Origin: Cordylochernes scorpioides
Taxonomy: Eukaryota > Arthropoda > Arachnida > Pseudoscorpiones > Chernetidae
Assembly: GCA_030710605.1 (NCBI GenBank)
Contig: CP092863.1
Span: 144,724,478 to 144,788,477 of the forward strand
Direction: 5' to 3'
DNA length: 64,000 nt
The position numbers and the translations under genes are program-made. Of this stretch, positions 1 through 10,496 are shown one piece after another. The stretch's first letter is position 1. Every line of letters starts with the position of its first letter. Under the pieces are notes generated by a model. That model was not told where the DNA came from and searched no databases. It saw only the letters and a program-made list of their open reading frames with translations.

Positions 1-265
1 TTTGTGTGTATTCTGTTATAACGTCGGACCTGGAGGCTGTTGTTGGGTTCTGTGCTGCCTGGAGTATAGGAGCTCTATCTATGCTTCCTACCTGTGGTGA
101 ATCTGTATAAGACCGGTGGTCTTAATAAAGCTTTGTGTGTGTATTCTGTTATAACGTCGGACCTGGAGGCTATTGTTGGGTTCTGTGCTGCCTGGAGTAT
201 AGGAGCTCTATCTATGCTTCCTTCCTGTGGTGAATCTGTATAAGACCGGTAGTCTTAATAAAGCT
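1..265 (+). repeat. Two 133-bp tandem copies of a LINE-like 3' tail
   Basis: Two adjacent copies (from position 1 and from 132-134) share the block beginning ATTCTGTTATAACGTCGG. Each ends with a small hairpin, AAGAC...GTCTT, followed by AATAAAG. The LINE at 21183-23490 ends in the same way (AAGACAATAGTGTCTTAATAAAG at 23446-23468, quoted in two parts: stem AAGAC/GTCTT, then AATAAAG). The resemblance suggests tandem 3' ends of a related LINE, but no coding part is present and the window edge cuts the first copy. Confidence 0.55.
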
Positions 266-275
266 ATGGGTGTGT

Positions 276-480
276 TATCACCCTAGTGAAAAGCTTTACT
301 AGTGATTATTATAATTGATTAAAATTTGGGCATAAAGACAACCTTTATATCAGTATATGTTTTGGCTCAATGCTTATCTCACCACTAGTAAATATTTTTA
401 CCAGGGTGATGAACATAATTAAATTTTCTGATGCATAAATAAAGGGAGAAATGCCATTTTTGGTGTTTGAATATCATCTT
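276..480. repeat. Foldback element with ATCACCCTAGTG arms
   Basis: Sequence around 276-305 (ATCACCCTAGTGAAAAG...) is the inverted complement of 380-412 (CTAGTAAATATTTTTACCAG, then GGTGATGAAC). A related right half, including the run AAAGGGAGA plus GCC downstream, recurs at about 25130-25235. The span is a short non-autonomous foldback repeat with no coding capacity. Confidence 0.5.
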
Positions 481-501
481 CCCGCAACACTTTATGTTAT
501 A

Positions 502-678
502 TAGTTAAACCTGTCTATAGCGCCCCCTCTTGGGACTCACCAAAATAGGGTGCTATAGAGATGGGGTGCTTTAGACAGGTAACTTTTAATGTAAATCGCA
601 TCGTACTACGTATTTAAAATCGGGCGCTATAGAGAGGGAGACGCTATTTAGAGAGGGCGCTATAGACAGGTTTAACTG
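502..678. mobile_element. Pogo/Tigger-like MITE, 177 bp
   Basis: Terminal inverted repeats of about 28 bp read (C/T)AGTTAAACCTGTCTATAG followed by CGCCC. Both ends are flanked by TA (500-501 and 679-680). A second internal pair based on GGGCGCTATAGAGAG makes the whole element foldable. A CAGT-start TIR with a TA duplication is typical of the pogo branch of Tc1/mariner. The left terminal C has changed to T. Confidence 0.65.
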
Positions 679-689
679 TATATAGAATA

Positions 690-1620
690 TTTAAACGTTC
701 TTTAAGAGAAATTAAGAGAATTTTATATCGTAAAAACCTAATTCTGAAAGATAAAAACTCAGAAATATTAATTAATATTAGCTATTAATATATTAAAAAT
801 GAATTTTCGCTAAAAAACACGAATATATAATGTTCTCTAATATTTTTCTCTCAATACTTTTTTTTAATTCAACCCAATATTATTAAAAAAAGAAGTATGA
901 TATGTAAAAATGTAAACGTATTTTAAATAAACCTCAATATTTATTTTTTCAAAAAGTCTCTACAGGAGTGTTAGGAAATATTTACCGAAATTTTTAAATA
1001 AACTTAATCGAATTTTTTGTTACATTTTTTAACCAATAGCGGTCACCTCTTCCCAAGTACATATAAATCAATAAAGGTTATATTAAATTTAGACAAAATT
1101 CGATTTAATTATCGATATTTTAAAAAAGAGGAATCTAATTATTATATTTTATGAATTTTTAAGTAATGATACGGTCATTTTTCTTAATAATTCTCTCTTT
1201 TTTAATCTATATTATTGCTTATTATCTTCGATAAGTCATTAGTCAAAATATATTTTTCATTGATAAAAAAAATATTATTCCTTGATTTTTCTTTGTTTTC
1301 GATATGTAAGAGAAAAAAGGGTAGTGTTTTTTCCACTAATGATATAATTAATTTTGTTTTTTTTTCTCTAAATTATTTTTCTGATAATGAAGAGAATTGA
1401 ACAAAGCGCTTCGTTTTAATTGTTTTAATTAGGTATCATTTTAGTAGATAATGATAATCAATGATTGTGTTTTACATTCTTCGATAAAATATTGGTGAAT
1501 CTTTTGTACAAATGGTATTTTATAGCGTAATTTGTAAACCATAAAAGGAAAATTTGCTTTATGAATATAATTAGTAAATATTGATTATTGATAATATATA
1601 TATGTTATAAAAACAAACGA
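690..1620. other. AT-rich stretch with no recognised feature
   Basis: Very AT-rich DNA with long T and A runs. The only reading frame above 60 codons (1215-1400, +) is low-complexity Phe/Ile/Lys and is not supported as a gene. Confidence 0.6.
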
Positions 1621-1624
1621 AAGA

Positions 1625-1945
1625 GATTTTCTTCTTGAATTTAGATCATGTTGAGGATTATACTATGTTAATGAAGTCGTGGTTAAAATATTGAAAGAAT
1701 AATAATAAATATGGTATGATCAGAGGTTACTTCAATTGGAGAGCTAAGGCCTATATATAAAATACATAATTTGGTAAAAGTACTGCCTGGCTTAAGAATA
1801 AAAAAGGAAAAGCTTATTTACATAATGTACATAATGTTTAGCCGGCCATCGGGAAACAACAATGAGTTTTTATAGGGGAAGCGGTCGATTTAACAGAGCA
1901 TTTGTATCTATGAAATATAATTTTGAATAGAATAATATCTTAATA
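1625..1945 (+). repeat. Dispersed repeat family X, copy 1
   Basis: Characteristic blocks in order are GTTGAGGATTAT, a GCAGTCGTGG-like block, AAAGTACTGCCTGGCTTAAG, GCCGGCCATCGGGAAACAAC and GATTTAACAGAGCATTTG. The same order recurs at 2020-2300, 16240-16570, 38740-39050 and 43130-43510, and inverted at 2520-2740, 17390-17660 and 18600-18860. No coding capacity or clear terminal repeats were found, so the class is unknown. Confidence 0.6.
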
Positions 1946-2019
1946 TAACATATATATATATGTTATATTAAATATTTTTAATATGAAAGATTATTTTCTG
2001 GTTTGTTTTGAGTTTATGA

Positions 2020-2300
2020 GGATTTAGAAAATATTGTATTAAGGTATTGTTATGCAGTCATGGAAAAAATAAAAACAGTTTTAATCAATATTTGCTTTAA
2101 TCGTGCTTAATTATAGACGGATATTCAGGGTGTACTACCTGACTTAAGGTGCGTAGAATAAATAAAACAAAATAGTACATATTTACATATCTACATAAAG
2201 AGCCGGCAACGGGAAACAACAACAATGGTTTGTAGAGTTTAAAGCCGCGACATCTGGCGGTAGACTTACAGAGTAGTTTGTTATAAGAATTCAAATTATA
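2020..2300 (+). repeat. Dispersed repeat family X, copy 2
   Basis: This copy carries GGCAACGGGAAACAACAACA and the following TAGACTTACAGAGTAG block, with a degenerate GCAGTCATGG block upstream. It has the same order as copy 1. Confidence 0.55.
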
Positions 2301-2519
2301 TAGAATGAAATAATTTTATATAAAGACGTATATTTGTGTGTTTGACCTCTCTTGATTTATAAAGAAATTGGGTTGGCCAAATATATTTGGAACAATCTAA
2401 ATCAACGTTTAGTTGATTTTTATTCAACTAGATGGCGCTCCGCCCTCTAAAATGCTCATGTGAACGGTCAGGAAGCCAATTTTGTTTTTAATATATATAT
2501 ATATATTATATGAATATTA

Positions 2520-2740
2520 TTACATTTTGAAATTATAATTTCCAGATCAAATTACTCTGTAAAGGCAATAACCAGATGTCGCCGCTTTCCCTATATAAAT
2601 CCATTGTTGTTGTTTCCCGTTGGCCGGCTCTTTCTGTAGATATGTAAATATGTAATATTTTCTTTTCTTTTTTACGCCTCAAATCAGGTATTTCTTTCTT
2701 TATTATGTCTATCAGCACAATTAGAGAGCTAATACTGATC
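2520..2740 (-). repeat. Dispersed repeat family X, inverted copy
   Basis: The complement of the family X core is visible as TTGTTGTTTCCCGTTGGCCG at about 2604, followed by the reverse of the TACATAATGTAC-type block. Confidence 0.5.
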
Positions 2741-2813
2741 TAATTTATTTTTATTAATATTATCATGACTGAAATATCATAGAATATACTGCAATATCAC
2801 AAACATACTTTAT

Positions 2814-2940
2814 GTATAAAAGTATAACAAATCTAAAGTTTTGCGGAGGAGCCTCTTTATTATTTATTAATATTTATTATATAATATTTATTAATAAAGA
2901 GGCTCCTCCGCAAAACTTTAGATTTGTTATACTTTTATAC
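2814..2940. repeat. 127-bp near-perfect palindrome
   Basis: The left arm runs GTATAAAAGTATAACAAATC and continues through GGAGGAGCCTCTTTATTA; the right arm is its exact complement and ends ...GATTTGTTATACTTTTATAC. The centre is AT-only. It would form a stem of about 50 bp. Confidence 0.75.
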
Positions 2941-3027
2941 TAATTTATACGGAGTTTACCTATAGAATACTTTATGTATCCTTGAACAGCCTAAGCAAAT
3001 TCTATCTCAAAAAATATGTTTGATAAT

Positions 3028-3440
3028 ATATATATGTTATGAATAATTTGTTGTTTGTTGTTAGATAAAGGGTTGATAAGACAAAGGATCGATAAGATAA
3101 AGGGTTGAAGGTGCAGTCGTGATAAGAAAAAGATAATTATTTACCGTCAAGTAGCTTTTATTTTCAATTACTTGAGGAAAGATATTACATATTAGTTATT
3201 TTCACAATATATAGAACTTATAAAGTTAATCCTATATTAGTGATTTGAGAGGATAGATATGTTAACTACGCATATTTAAAACAAAACTATACAACAAAAC
3301 TGAAAGTCTTTCTAAAAACGATGATAACAAAAGTAAAATTATCAATGAATAGAAATAAAATATATATATTTTTAAATATAGAAATATTTGAGTTTTTAGA
3401 TTATATAATATTATTATATAATATATATATATTGAATATA
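3028..3440. repeat. Dispersed repeat family Y, copy 1
   Basis: About 400 bp closely match 43905-44289. Shared blocks include AAAGGGTTGA...GGTGCAGTCGTGATAAG, GTCAAGTAGCTTTTATTTTC and CTGAAAGTCTTTCTAAAAAC. It shares only the GCAGTCGTG motif with family X. There is no coding capacity. Confidence 0.65.
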
Positions 3441-3985
3441 TATGGTATACCAAACACTTAGCTGATATCATCACTATTGTACTTGAACATATGCTAATCG
3501 ATCATAACCTTGTCTTGTATTATGGATAAACTGTGAGGAAAGGTGAATATTTCTATGTCCTAATTCTCAAAATTGACAATTATACCACCACGTCAACAAG
3601 ATATTAATAAATAAAAAAAAAACATCTCTAAATAGCGATGTTAAAATGTTTGAAAATATGAACTGAGATCAATAAATATAGAGTGATGGTTAAATTCAAT
3701 CAAGTCTTCACTTAGACAGTAGAAATTGACCCAATTAAAATGAGCTTGTTGAAGATTTGATTGCATATCAATTAGCCCTTCTGGGTAACTCGAGAATTCC
3801 TCTAAGCATGCGGTGCAATTTGTCGTCGCCGTTTTGAATTTCTAGGAATTTTCCTTCGGTTCATTCTAAACTAAACCAACCTTTTAATTATTCCGTTATG
3901 AACTTTCTCCTAAGTTACCATTTATTTACTTTCAAACTTCCCTCTCTTTGTGTTTGAATTTATAAAACTTTTATATTCATACTAT

Positions 3986-4322
3986 AAGAATATATACAAA
4001 GGGGGGTCGGTGGAAGGATGGTCTAAACCGTTGGTTTTCGACCGCTACGACCCGGGTTCGATTCCCGCATCTGGCACTTTTTTATGTTAAAAAAAAATGC
4101 TACAATGGCCCCCGATTCTTCCAAAAGTCCAACCCCAACAGAGAGTGCAAGTAACCAAACGGGGTTCTGGCATATTTGTAAGTGCAAAGTCGAACTGTTT
4201 TTCACATGTGTGGACATGTGGTGCACTTACAGTAAAAGCAGTCGCCTAACTTCTACCCACCATGATTATCATGGCCTGTACCACGTGTACTAGGGATAGG
4301 CAAAAAAAAAAGAATATATACA
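3986..4322 (+). mobile_element. tRNA-derived SINE (family SINE-A), full-length copy
   Basis: A 13-bp target duplication AAGAATATATACA flanks the element (3986-3998 and 4310-4322). The head at about 4003-4078 resembles a tRNA: an A-box-like TGGTCTAAACCG, an anticodon-loop-like TTTTCGA (TTC, so Glu-like) and a B box GGTTCGATTCC. A unique body follows, containing GTGCAAAGTCGAACTG, TTTTCACATGTG and CCATGATTATCATGG. The 3' end is TACTAGGGATAGGC plus poly-A. This is a pol III-type retroposon that needs a LINE for mobility. Other copies are at 8153, 23499, 26563 (split), 28676, 29330 and 63780. Confidence 0.85.
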
Positions 4323-4659
4323 TATTCTTTCTTTTTTTTTTGTTTTATTAATAAACCAAGCGTAAGTTTGAAATATTTGCTCCAATTACAGAGGAAACAA
4401 ACAAAAACCAACAAACAAATTAGAACTTAGAATTAAATATTTACAAATTTACATGTATTAATCGACAGAGTTCATAAAATATATATAGACAAAGTGGCTG
4501 ATGTAAGAGAGTTAAATCATTTAGATCAGGGAACAAACGATGTCTCACTTCTGTAAAGTTTGGACAGTCGTAGATAAGGTGAAGAGCGAAGTAAATACAT
4601 AAATATTTAATATAAAGCGAACTCGCTATATGTAAATAGAAAATTAAAGAATTGAAGCT

Positions 4660-5035
4660 CGAATGGCTCTTCTACATATAAAACAAACTTCTACTGTCCT
4701 TACTGCGAGAAAAAATATATATGGGAGAGCTTGGCTCATCAGTGGTGAACCCTCCCAGCGGTTTTGCCAATTTAATCTACCAGACTGCTTCTTAGAGCTG
4801 TAATACTGTCTTGGAAGATTCAGCTGATATGTTCTACACTGAAGGGTGTAATCTCAGAAATGGTATTCAAGCAAAAAATGGACATAAGCTTTTAGGACAG
4901 AAAAATTACATATTTAAACCGCTGGGATGGTTTACCAGTGATAAACTAACCCTCCCAATATGCCTTCATTCCAGTAAGGACAGTGAAAGTTTGTTTTGAG
5001 TGTAAAATAATCATTCGTGATTTATTATTTTCGTT
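4660..5035. repeat. Foldback family F, copy F1
   Basis: Contains CTTCTACTGTCCTTACTGCG, GGCTTGGCTCATCAGTGGTG and CCTCCCAGCGGTTTTGCC, with a partial inverted counterpart near 4925-4995 (GGTTTACCAGTGATAAAC...AAGGACAGTG). Family F recurs throughout the window, usually as an inverted repeat. Confidence 0.6.
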
Positions 5036-5209
5036 TCTTAAATGTATATTTGTTAATTATGTACATGGAATTATAAACGGTGAATGAATCGATAGGTTAT
5101 GAATGGTTATCATTAATATTATCACAAAGTTTAACACGAAACCTATTTCCTTTTAAATTCAATTGCTATCAATCGATAAAATATTTAATGATTATTTTTT
5201 CAATAAAAG

Positions 5210-5540
5210 CATCAGCGTGGTTCAAGCTGTACCTCAACAAATAAATAACTGGTCATTCACGCATCCCGAAAAATCATGAAACGGCTAGTTAAGGCCAGAT
5301 AATGAGGGCCAACAGCCCGAAACGCGTAAGGGGTTAGATTTTCTTGATTAATCAAGAATGGGTATATGACAATTGTGGAATAATTAAAAATCAACGAATA
5401 GTTTATATTTATCAAAATATATGGCGAAAACCATCAGAAAAATTCAATTGCACGATAAGGAGATGTATTTTTCATAATTTATGCCCCTTATCACAGTACA
5501 CTATTACGTTTATACTATTTTTTTACAATGAAAAAGTTTT
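5210..5540. repeat. Foldback family G, copy
   Basis: Contains AGCTGTACCTCAAC, AACAGCCCGAAACGCGTAAG and the outer block AATCAACGAATAGTTTATAT followed by a degenerate GGCG...CCATCAG and GATAAGGAGATG. The same blocks occur at 20915-21170, 31495-31640, 35085-35345 and 59735-60120. Confidence 0.5.
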
Positions 5541-5811
5541 TTAAATGAAGAGCTTGACTTATCAGTGATTAACTTTGACAGCGGTTTCGCCAGAAATACG
5601 CCAAAACATATTTTTTGAAACGCTTTATAAGACTGGGCGAGCTTTAAGCCAAAAGGGAGGCTTTTCCTCTAGTGTAATTTCCTTGAGAGCTGTTTGATAT
5701 AATCGTAATCGGGCTGTGGAAAAAAAACCATTTTGTCTCTTTCAATGCTCTTTCTGCTTTACTGATATATAAAACAAATGTTTAGGAAAATATTTAGAAG
5801 TGAAGAATATA

Positions 5812-7126
5812 CAAGGTGGGATCAATAAATAAGGTGAATCATAATTTATTTTAAAAAATAAGAAGGATATTAAAAATTAGGACTTGATTTATTCAAAATA
5901 ATCACCTTGGCTTTCTATACATCGTCTCCATCGTTCTGGCAAATTGTAAATATCCTCTTTATAGGCACTCTTAGGAAGCGTGTGAAAAAAATCTTGCACC
6001 ACTTTCTGGACATCTTCATCCGAGTCAAATCGCTTTCCCTTTAACTCCTTCTTTAATAGTCCAAAAAGGAAATAGTCAGAGGAGGCTAGGTCCGAACTAT
6101 ATGCAGGATGTTCTAAAGCTTCAAAACCTAATTTAATGATTGTAGATACAGTTTTACATGATGTATGCGGCCTTGCATTATCATGAAGGAAGAGAACACC
6201 TTTACTAAGCTTCCCTCTTCTTTTGTTTCTTATACCGGGCTTTAGATTATTTACAAGAATGTCACAATAAAGGTTGCTGTTCATACGTTGCCTTGAGGAT
6301 TAAAAATCAAGACAGATTGGTCCATCAACATCCCAAAAAATTGTTAACAAAACTTTACCCGCTGAACGTTGAGACCTGATTTTTTTTTTTTTTTGGTCTT
6401 GGAGAGTCGCCTCGTTTCCATTCCATAGATGCACGTTTTGTTGAAGGATCATAATGATAACACCAACTCTCATCTCCAGTTACAATTTGGTCAAGGAAAT
6501 GATAACCTTCCTCTTCATACCGATTTAACAGAGCCTTTGAAACCCGAATACGGTTAAGTTTTTGGTCCAAATTAAGGAAATGTGGAATCCATCTGCAGCA
6601 TATTTTTCTAAATTGCAATTGTTCTTTAATAATGGTGTGCACAGTTCCATAGCTTATATTCAAATTGTCGGCTTTGGTAAAAATGGATATTTTTCTATCC
6701 TCCAAAATTATGTTTTCAACCGCATTTATCGTGCTTGGCGTCGCTGTAACACTTGGTCGTCCAAGTCGCTCAATATCGATACATGTAATTCGTCCATTTT
6801 TGAACTCGTTAACCCATTTATAAATGTTTTTTTAGACAAACTAGACTCATCATAGATATTTTTCATTCTTTGGCATATTTGAGATGTTTGAATACCTTCT
6901 GCATTCAAGAAACGAATAACTGCACGTTGTTCAAGCGTGGTGCATTCCTTCAAGGGAGCTTCCACTTTAGTTTATTTATAAGTCTCGCGCCCGCGTGGGA
7001 AAAAAGAACAGTACACCTTAAATAGTCTCTCGATGTTATATTTTAATATTCTGTGGTTTAAATTATTTTTGCTTTTTTAATTATCAAGAAATAAGATAAT
7101 TCACCTTATTTATTGATCCCCCCTTG
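5812..7126 (-). mobile_element. mariner transposon, 1,315 bp, inactivated
   Basis: Terminal inverted repeats CAAGG(T/G)GGGATCAATAAA continue into TAAGGTGAATTA-like sequence for about 30 bp. Each end is flanked by the TA target duplication (5810-5811 and 7127-7128). The length is usual for a mariner. One transposase reading frame on the minus strand fills it but is broken. TIR arms differ at only a few bases, yet the coding region has at least three lesions, so it is a fossil. Confidence 0.93.
5889..6965 (-). pseudogene. mariner D34D transposase, broken
   Basis: Mariner transposases cut and paste their own element at TA. The reading begins at 6965 with MEAPLKECTTLEQRAVIRFL (first DNA-binding helix-turn-helix). 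The second HTH region includes SYGTVHTIIKEQL. The three catalytic aspartates are all still present: D in VTGDES, D in LHDNARPH, and D in SSDYFLF, 34 residues on. The end is RWRRCIESQGDYFE. Lesions: one base lost from an A run near 6830 (shifts frame after SLSKK); a frame change in a long A run near 6375-6395; and an in-frame TAA near 6298. SDLASS in place of the usual SPDLAPS is a further change. The frame can be followed for about 350 codons, the usual family length. Confidence 0.92.
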
Positions 7127-7282
7127 TATAAGGTTTTTTAAAAGGTTAAAAAACACAAGATTTTTCAAACAAATCTCCCAGTTCTTCACACCTATTAATG
7201 AATCTTCGAGAGTTTGAAAAATTGGTTTTTAAAGTTATAATACAACGAAACATTTCTCCATCGCTCTCAGAAATTTCGTTAT

Positions 7283-7735
7283 ACACTCATGAACAAAACT
7301 TGAAAAGTGGCAAGTCTTTAACGCCGCAGTTTTTTTTTTTTTTTTTAAGGAGACAAGCTATATTTGGCTGACACTTGATTATCTCGTGTGTCTTTAATAA
7401 ATATCATTGTAATATCTTTCAGAGTTATTGTCTGAATCCAGATATACATGCTGAAAACTACAACTTCCTTAAGTTTTGTCCATGAGTGTATACACACTTG
7501 GTTATCTCGTATGTCTTCAATAAAGGTCACTGTAATATCTTTCAGAGTTATTGTCTGAATCCCGATATATATGCTAAAAGGTACAACTTCCTTAAGTTTT
7601 GTCTATGAGTGCATACACACTTGGTTACCTCGTATGTCTTCAATAAAGGTCACTGTAATATCTTTCAGAGTTATTGTCTGAATCCCGATATACATGCTGA
7701 AAAGTAAAAGTTCCTTAAGTTTTGTCCATACATGT
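7283..7735 (-). mobile_element. Family T TIR element with three 122-bp units
   Basis: The left terminus is TATACACTCATGAACAAAAC; the right terminus is the complement (CTTAAGTTTTGTCCATACAT). After a long T run and AAGGAGAC there are three units of GGTTATCTCGT...CTGTAATATCTTTCAGAGTT...CCCGATATACATGC. No coding capacity; the termini and TA flanks suggest a Tc1/mariner-mobilised MITE. Confidence 0.75.
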
Positions 7736-7759
7736 AAAAAATTCAAATCATTTTTAACG

Positions 7760-8040
7760 AGCATGTTCATTTTTAGAATAAAACAGCTTTCTACTACGCT
7801 TACTGCAATGATAAAATAATGGAAGGGACTGACTCATCAATGGTGAACCCTCCCAGCGGTTTCGCCAGTTTAATCTACCATACCGCTGTATTATTGCATT
7901 AGGCTTTTTTATACCGATACTGTATCTAAACTCTTTGAACGGGATAAAAAATGTTTCAATTTGAAAATAAACAATACGTGACAAAAATTGGTTGAAAATC
8001 TTATAACAGATGGCGGTCAAATGCATCACGTTAATTAAGC
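7760..8040. repeat. Foldback family F, copy F2 (partial)
   Basis: Contains CTTTCTACTACGCTTACTGC, GACTCATCAATGGTGAACCC and TCCCAGCGGTTTCGCCAG, with the outer ATGGCGGTCAAATGCATC boundary near 8010. Only one arm is well preserved. Confidence 0.55.
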
Positions 8041-8152
8041 ATATATTTTAAAAATAATTTTAGATATATTTCTATGTTTTTAATGTAATATTATTGTTGT
8101 GATAAACACTCAATAATGTATAAATAATTTTCAGTATATATTTATCTGAATA

Positions 8153-8467
8153 ACTTATTATAACCAAGGGAGTCCGGTGGAAAGATGGTCTAAATCGTTG
8201 GTTTTTGTCCGCTATGACCCGGGATCAAATCAAATTTTTCATAAAATAAATGCTCGAATGGCCCCCGATTCTTCCAGAAGTCCAACCCACCAACGAGTAA
8301 AAATAACCAAACGGGGCTTTGTGACATTTGTAAGTGCAAAGTTGAACTGTTTTTCACATGTGTAGACATGTGATGCAATTACAGTAAAATCAGTCACCAT
8401 CTTCTACCTACCATGATTATCATGGCCTGTACCACGTGTACTAGGGATAAGAAAAAAAAAACTTATT
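8153..8467 (+). mobile_element. tRNA-derived SINE (SINE-A), copy 2
   Basis: Same layout as the 3986 copy: head with GGTGGAAAGATGGTCTAAAT and a decayed B box (GGGATCAAATCAAA), body with GTGCAAAGTTGAACTG and CCATGATTATCATGG, tail TACTAGGGATAAG plus poly-A. An AACTTATT repeat on both sides is a likely short target duplication. Confidence 0.82.
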
Positions 8468-8469
8468 GA

Positions 8470-9205
8470 CCAGATTTAGGTTTATATAAACGAAAATAAA
8501 CACGTCCTCTTTTGTCTATTTCGTCTTTTAAAAACTAATTAGAATTAATTGCATAAACTAATTTCATTTATTTCTTTTTCAAACGCGTCCATTCGGTCTA
8601 ATTCAAACAAATCACATCTAGGCTTAACACTTATTTCTAATTAGCAGAGAATCAACAAAAATTAAGTAAAGTTAAGGGTGTACCTCTTGTATTAATGTGT
8701 TTTTCTATACAAAAAAAAAACTAATTCAATCAAGAGATAAATCTATGTTTATTCGATAAACCTTTTTTTTTAAATTGGTTTGAGAAAAAAATAATTTTGG
8801 AACATCTTTTTTAATAGCTTAAACATACTTTTCTTTTCTAATTTTAGCCTTCACCTGGCTTTTCTATTTAAATTTTTATTTTCGATGATGTTATGAAAAA
8901 GCAAATTTGCATATAATTTAATCATTCTAAAAATAGAGCAAACCATATTTAAATCATTAAGGAATAAAAATACATATATTTAATTTAATGAAATGATGTA
9001 TTTGATAATATTTCGTTTAGCTAAAAGCCAACCTTTGTTAAGGCATTATTTTGTATATTGGTAAATAACTATTTGTATTCAATTCAATATATGCCTTCTT
9101 ATTATATAAAGTTATAAAATGTAGTTTTTGCTATAAACGTAATTCAGATATGAATATTCCATTTAATATTATGTATAGATTTGTTATACTCATTAAATAT
9201 ACATC
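8470..9205. other. AT-rich stretch, mostly unrecognised
   Basis: No gene is seen. A decayed arm of family H (AATATTTCGTTTAGC...CCAACCTTTGTTAAGGCATT) lies at about 8985-9115. Confidence 0.5.
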
Positions 9206-9209
9206 CATA

Positions 9210-9440
9210 CCTCGCTTTGCATCGGGGTTACGTTCCAAAAAAAACACGACGCAAAGTGAAAATATGTGAAGGCGCAATCAAAAACAAAGGTGTTGCCATA
9301 TTTTAGGAAAAAAAAAATTAAAGACTCGAATCCAAAACAACGCAACTTAGAAAATCTAACAACGCACAGTGAAAATCAGTAAATATTAAGCAGCGACGCA
9401 ACTTCGAAAAAAACGCAAAACGAAACGACGCAAAGCAAGG
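9210..9440. mobile_element. Pogo-like MITE, 231 bp
   Basis: Inverted termini CCTCGCTTTGC and GCAAAGCAAGG are flanked by TA at 9208-9209 and 9441-9442. Internal sub-repeats based on CGACGCAA are scattered through it. There is no reading frame. Confidence 0.65.
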
Positions 9441-9791
9441 TATTGGTGTATATTATAATATAATTTAATGGTGCCTCCAAATCGTGCTAATTGAATATTA
9501 CTGATGGTGTACTGCCATTCATCGCAAATATTTCAACAATTTTTATTTTTTCGAAGTTAGCTTATGATACATTAGCGTATTAGACTATATTATTATTTAT
9601 TTAAATATCAATAAGACCTAATCATATACGCGTTTCGGACAGTTAGACTTATCATTATGGTGCAGTTAGTTTTAATGAAAATATAAAGCTACGATGGGTA
9701 GTTCACCATGTTAGGCCTACAACTAACAACCTGCTCAACACTGACGAGGCTCAACAGCCCGAAATGCGTACATGGTTGGAAATTCTTGCTA

Positions 9792-9969
9792 CAGTAGAAT
9801 ATCCCTGTAAAAGACAACACCTAATTACAGAGTTAAAGTGTTCTATGAAGATAAGTGTCTTCTTACCGGAAATTTTCTAAATTGTAAAAATATTATTTTT
9901 GAAAATGTGAACTTTCCTTTATAAAGAGGTATCCTCTATCGTGAGTGTTCTATCATGGAGGTTCTACTG
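9792..9969. mobile_element. Pogo-like MITE, 178 bp
   Basis: Inverted termini CAGTAGAATATCC and GGAGGTTCTACTG are flanked by TA at 9790-9791 and 9970-9971. CAGTAGAACCTCC-type ends are typical of pogo/Tigger elements. A family G loop (CTCAACAGCCCGAAATGCGT) lies just upstream at about 9750. Confidence 0.7.
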
Positions 9970-9974
9970 TATTT

Positions 9975-10495
9975 CAAGAGAATATTTACCGAGAGATGGC
10001 AGAAAGCCATCATTAAACATTCATTAACGTGAGGTGTCCCCTTTTATTATATGATAATACGATAAAAGCCATTGTGCATCAAATACCTTTCAGAGTTAGT
10101 GTTTGAATCCCGATATAAATGCTAAAAAACCAGAAATTATTTAAAATAAATAAAAACTGAAGGTCTAATTCAATTTATAATAAGCTATCATTTCCTTGTG
10201 CAACTAGATCTTTCAATTTTTGTGGATGATCTATCATGAGATGATCAATTTACTGTACAGATACCATCTCACAGAACTACCAAAGAGAATTACTTATCTC
10301 CATATATTAACCCAAGCAGTTTCTGTCAGAGTCCCAAATCTCCAACACAAACAGAAAATGTCCCAGGACGCTCCAATCAATGGAATGTAAGCAATCAGCA
10401 GAATTAAGGCCCTTAATCCTGTCAGATTCCCTCTAATAGGTTTGTGTCTGGTAGATTAGATTGTTGATCCCAGTTATCATACGGAAATATTAATT
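9975..10495. other. Unrecognised sequence before the minisatellite
   Basis: The base composition is less AT-rich than its neighbours and several blocks look single-copy within this window, but there is no supported gene. A fragment of the T-family core (TTTCAGAGTTAGTG...CCCGATATAAATGC) sits at about 10085-10125. Confidence 0.45.
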
Positions 10496-10496
10496 G

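Noticed and set aside
4003-4078. A tRNA gene (TTC-like anticodon, good B box)
   Set aside because: It is the head of a SINE with a body, poly-A and a 13-bp target duplication. The cloverleaf is imperfect and similar heads recur with decay.
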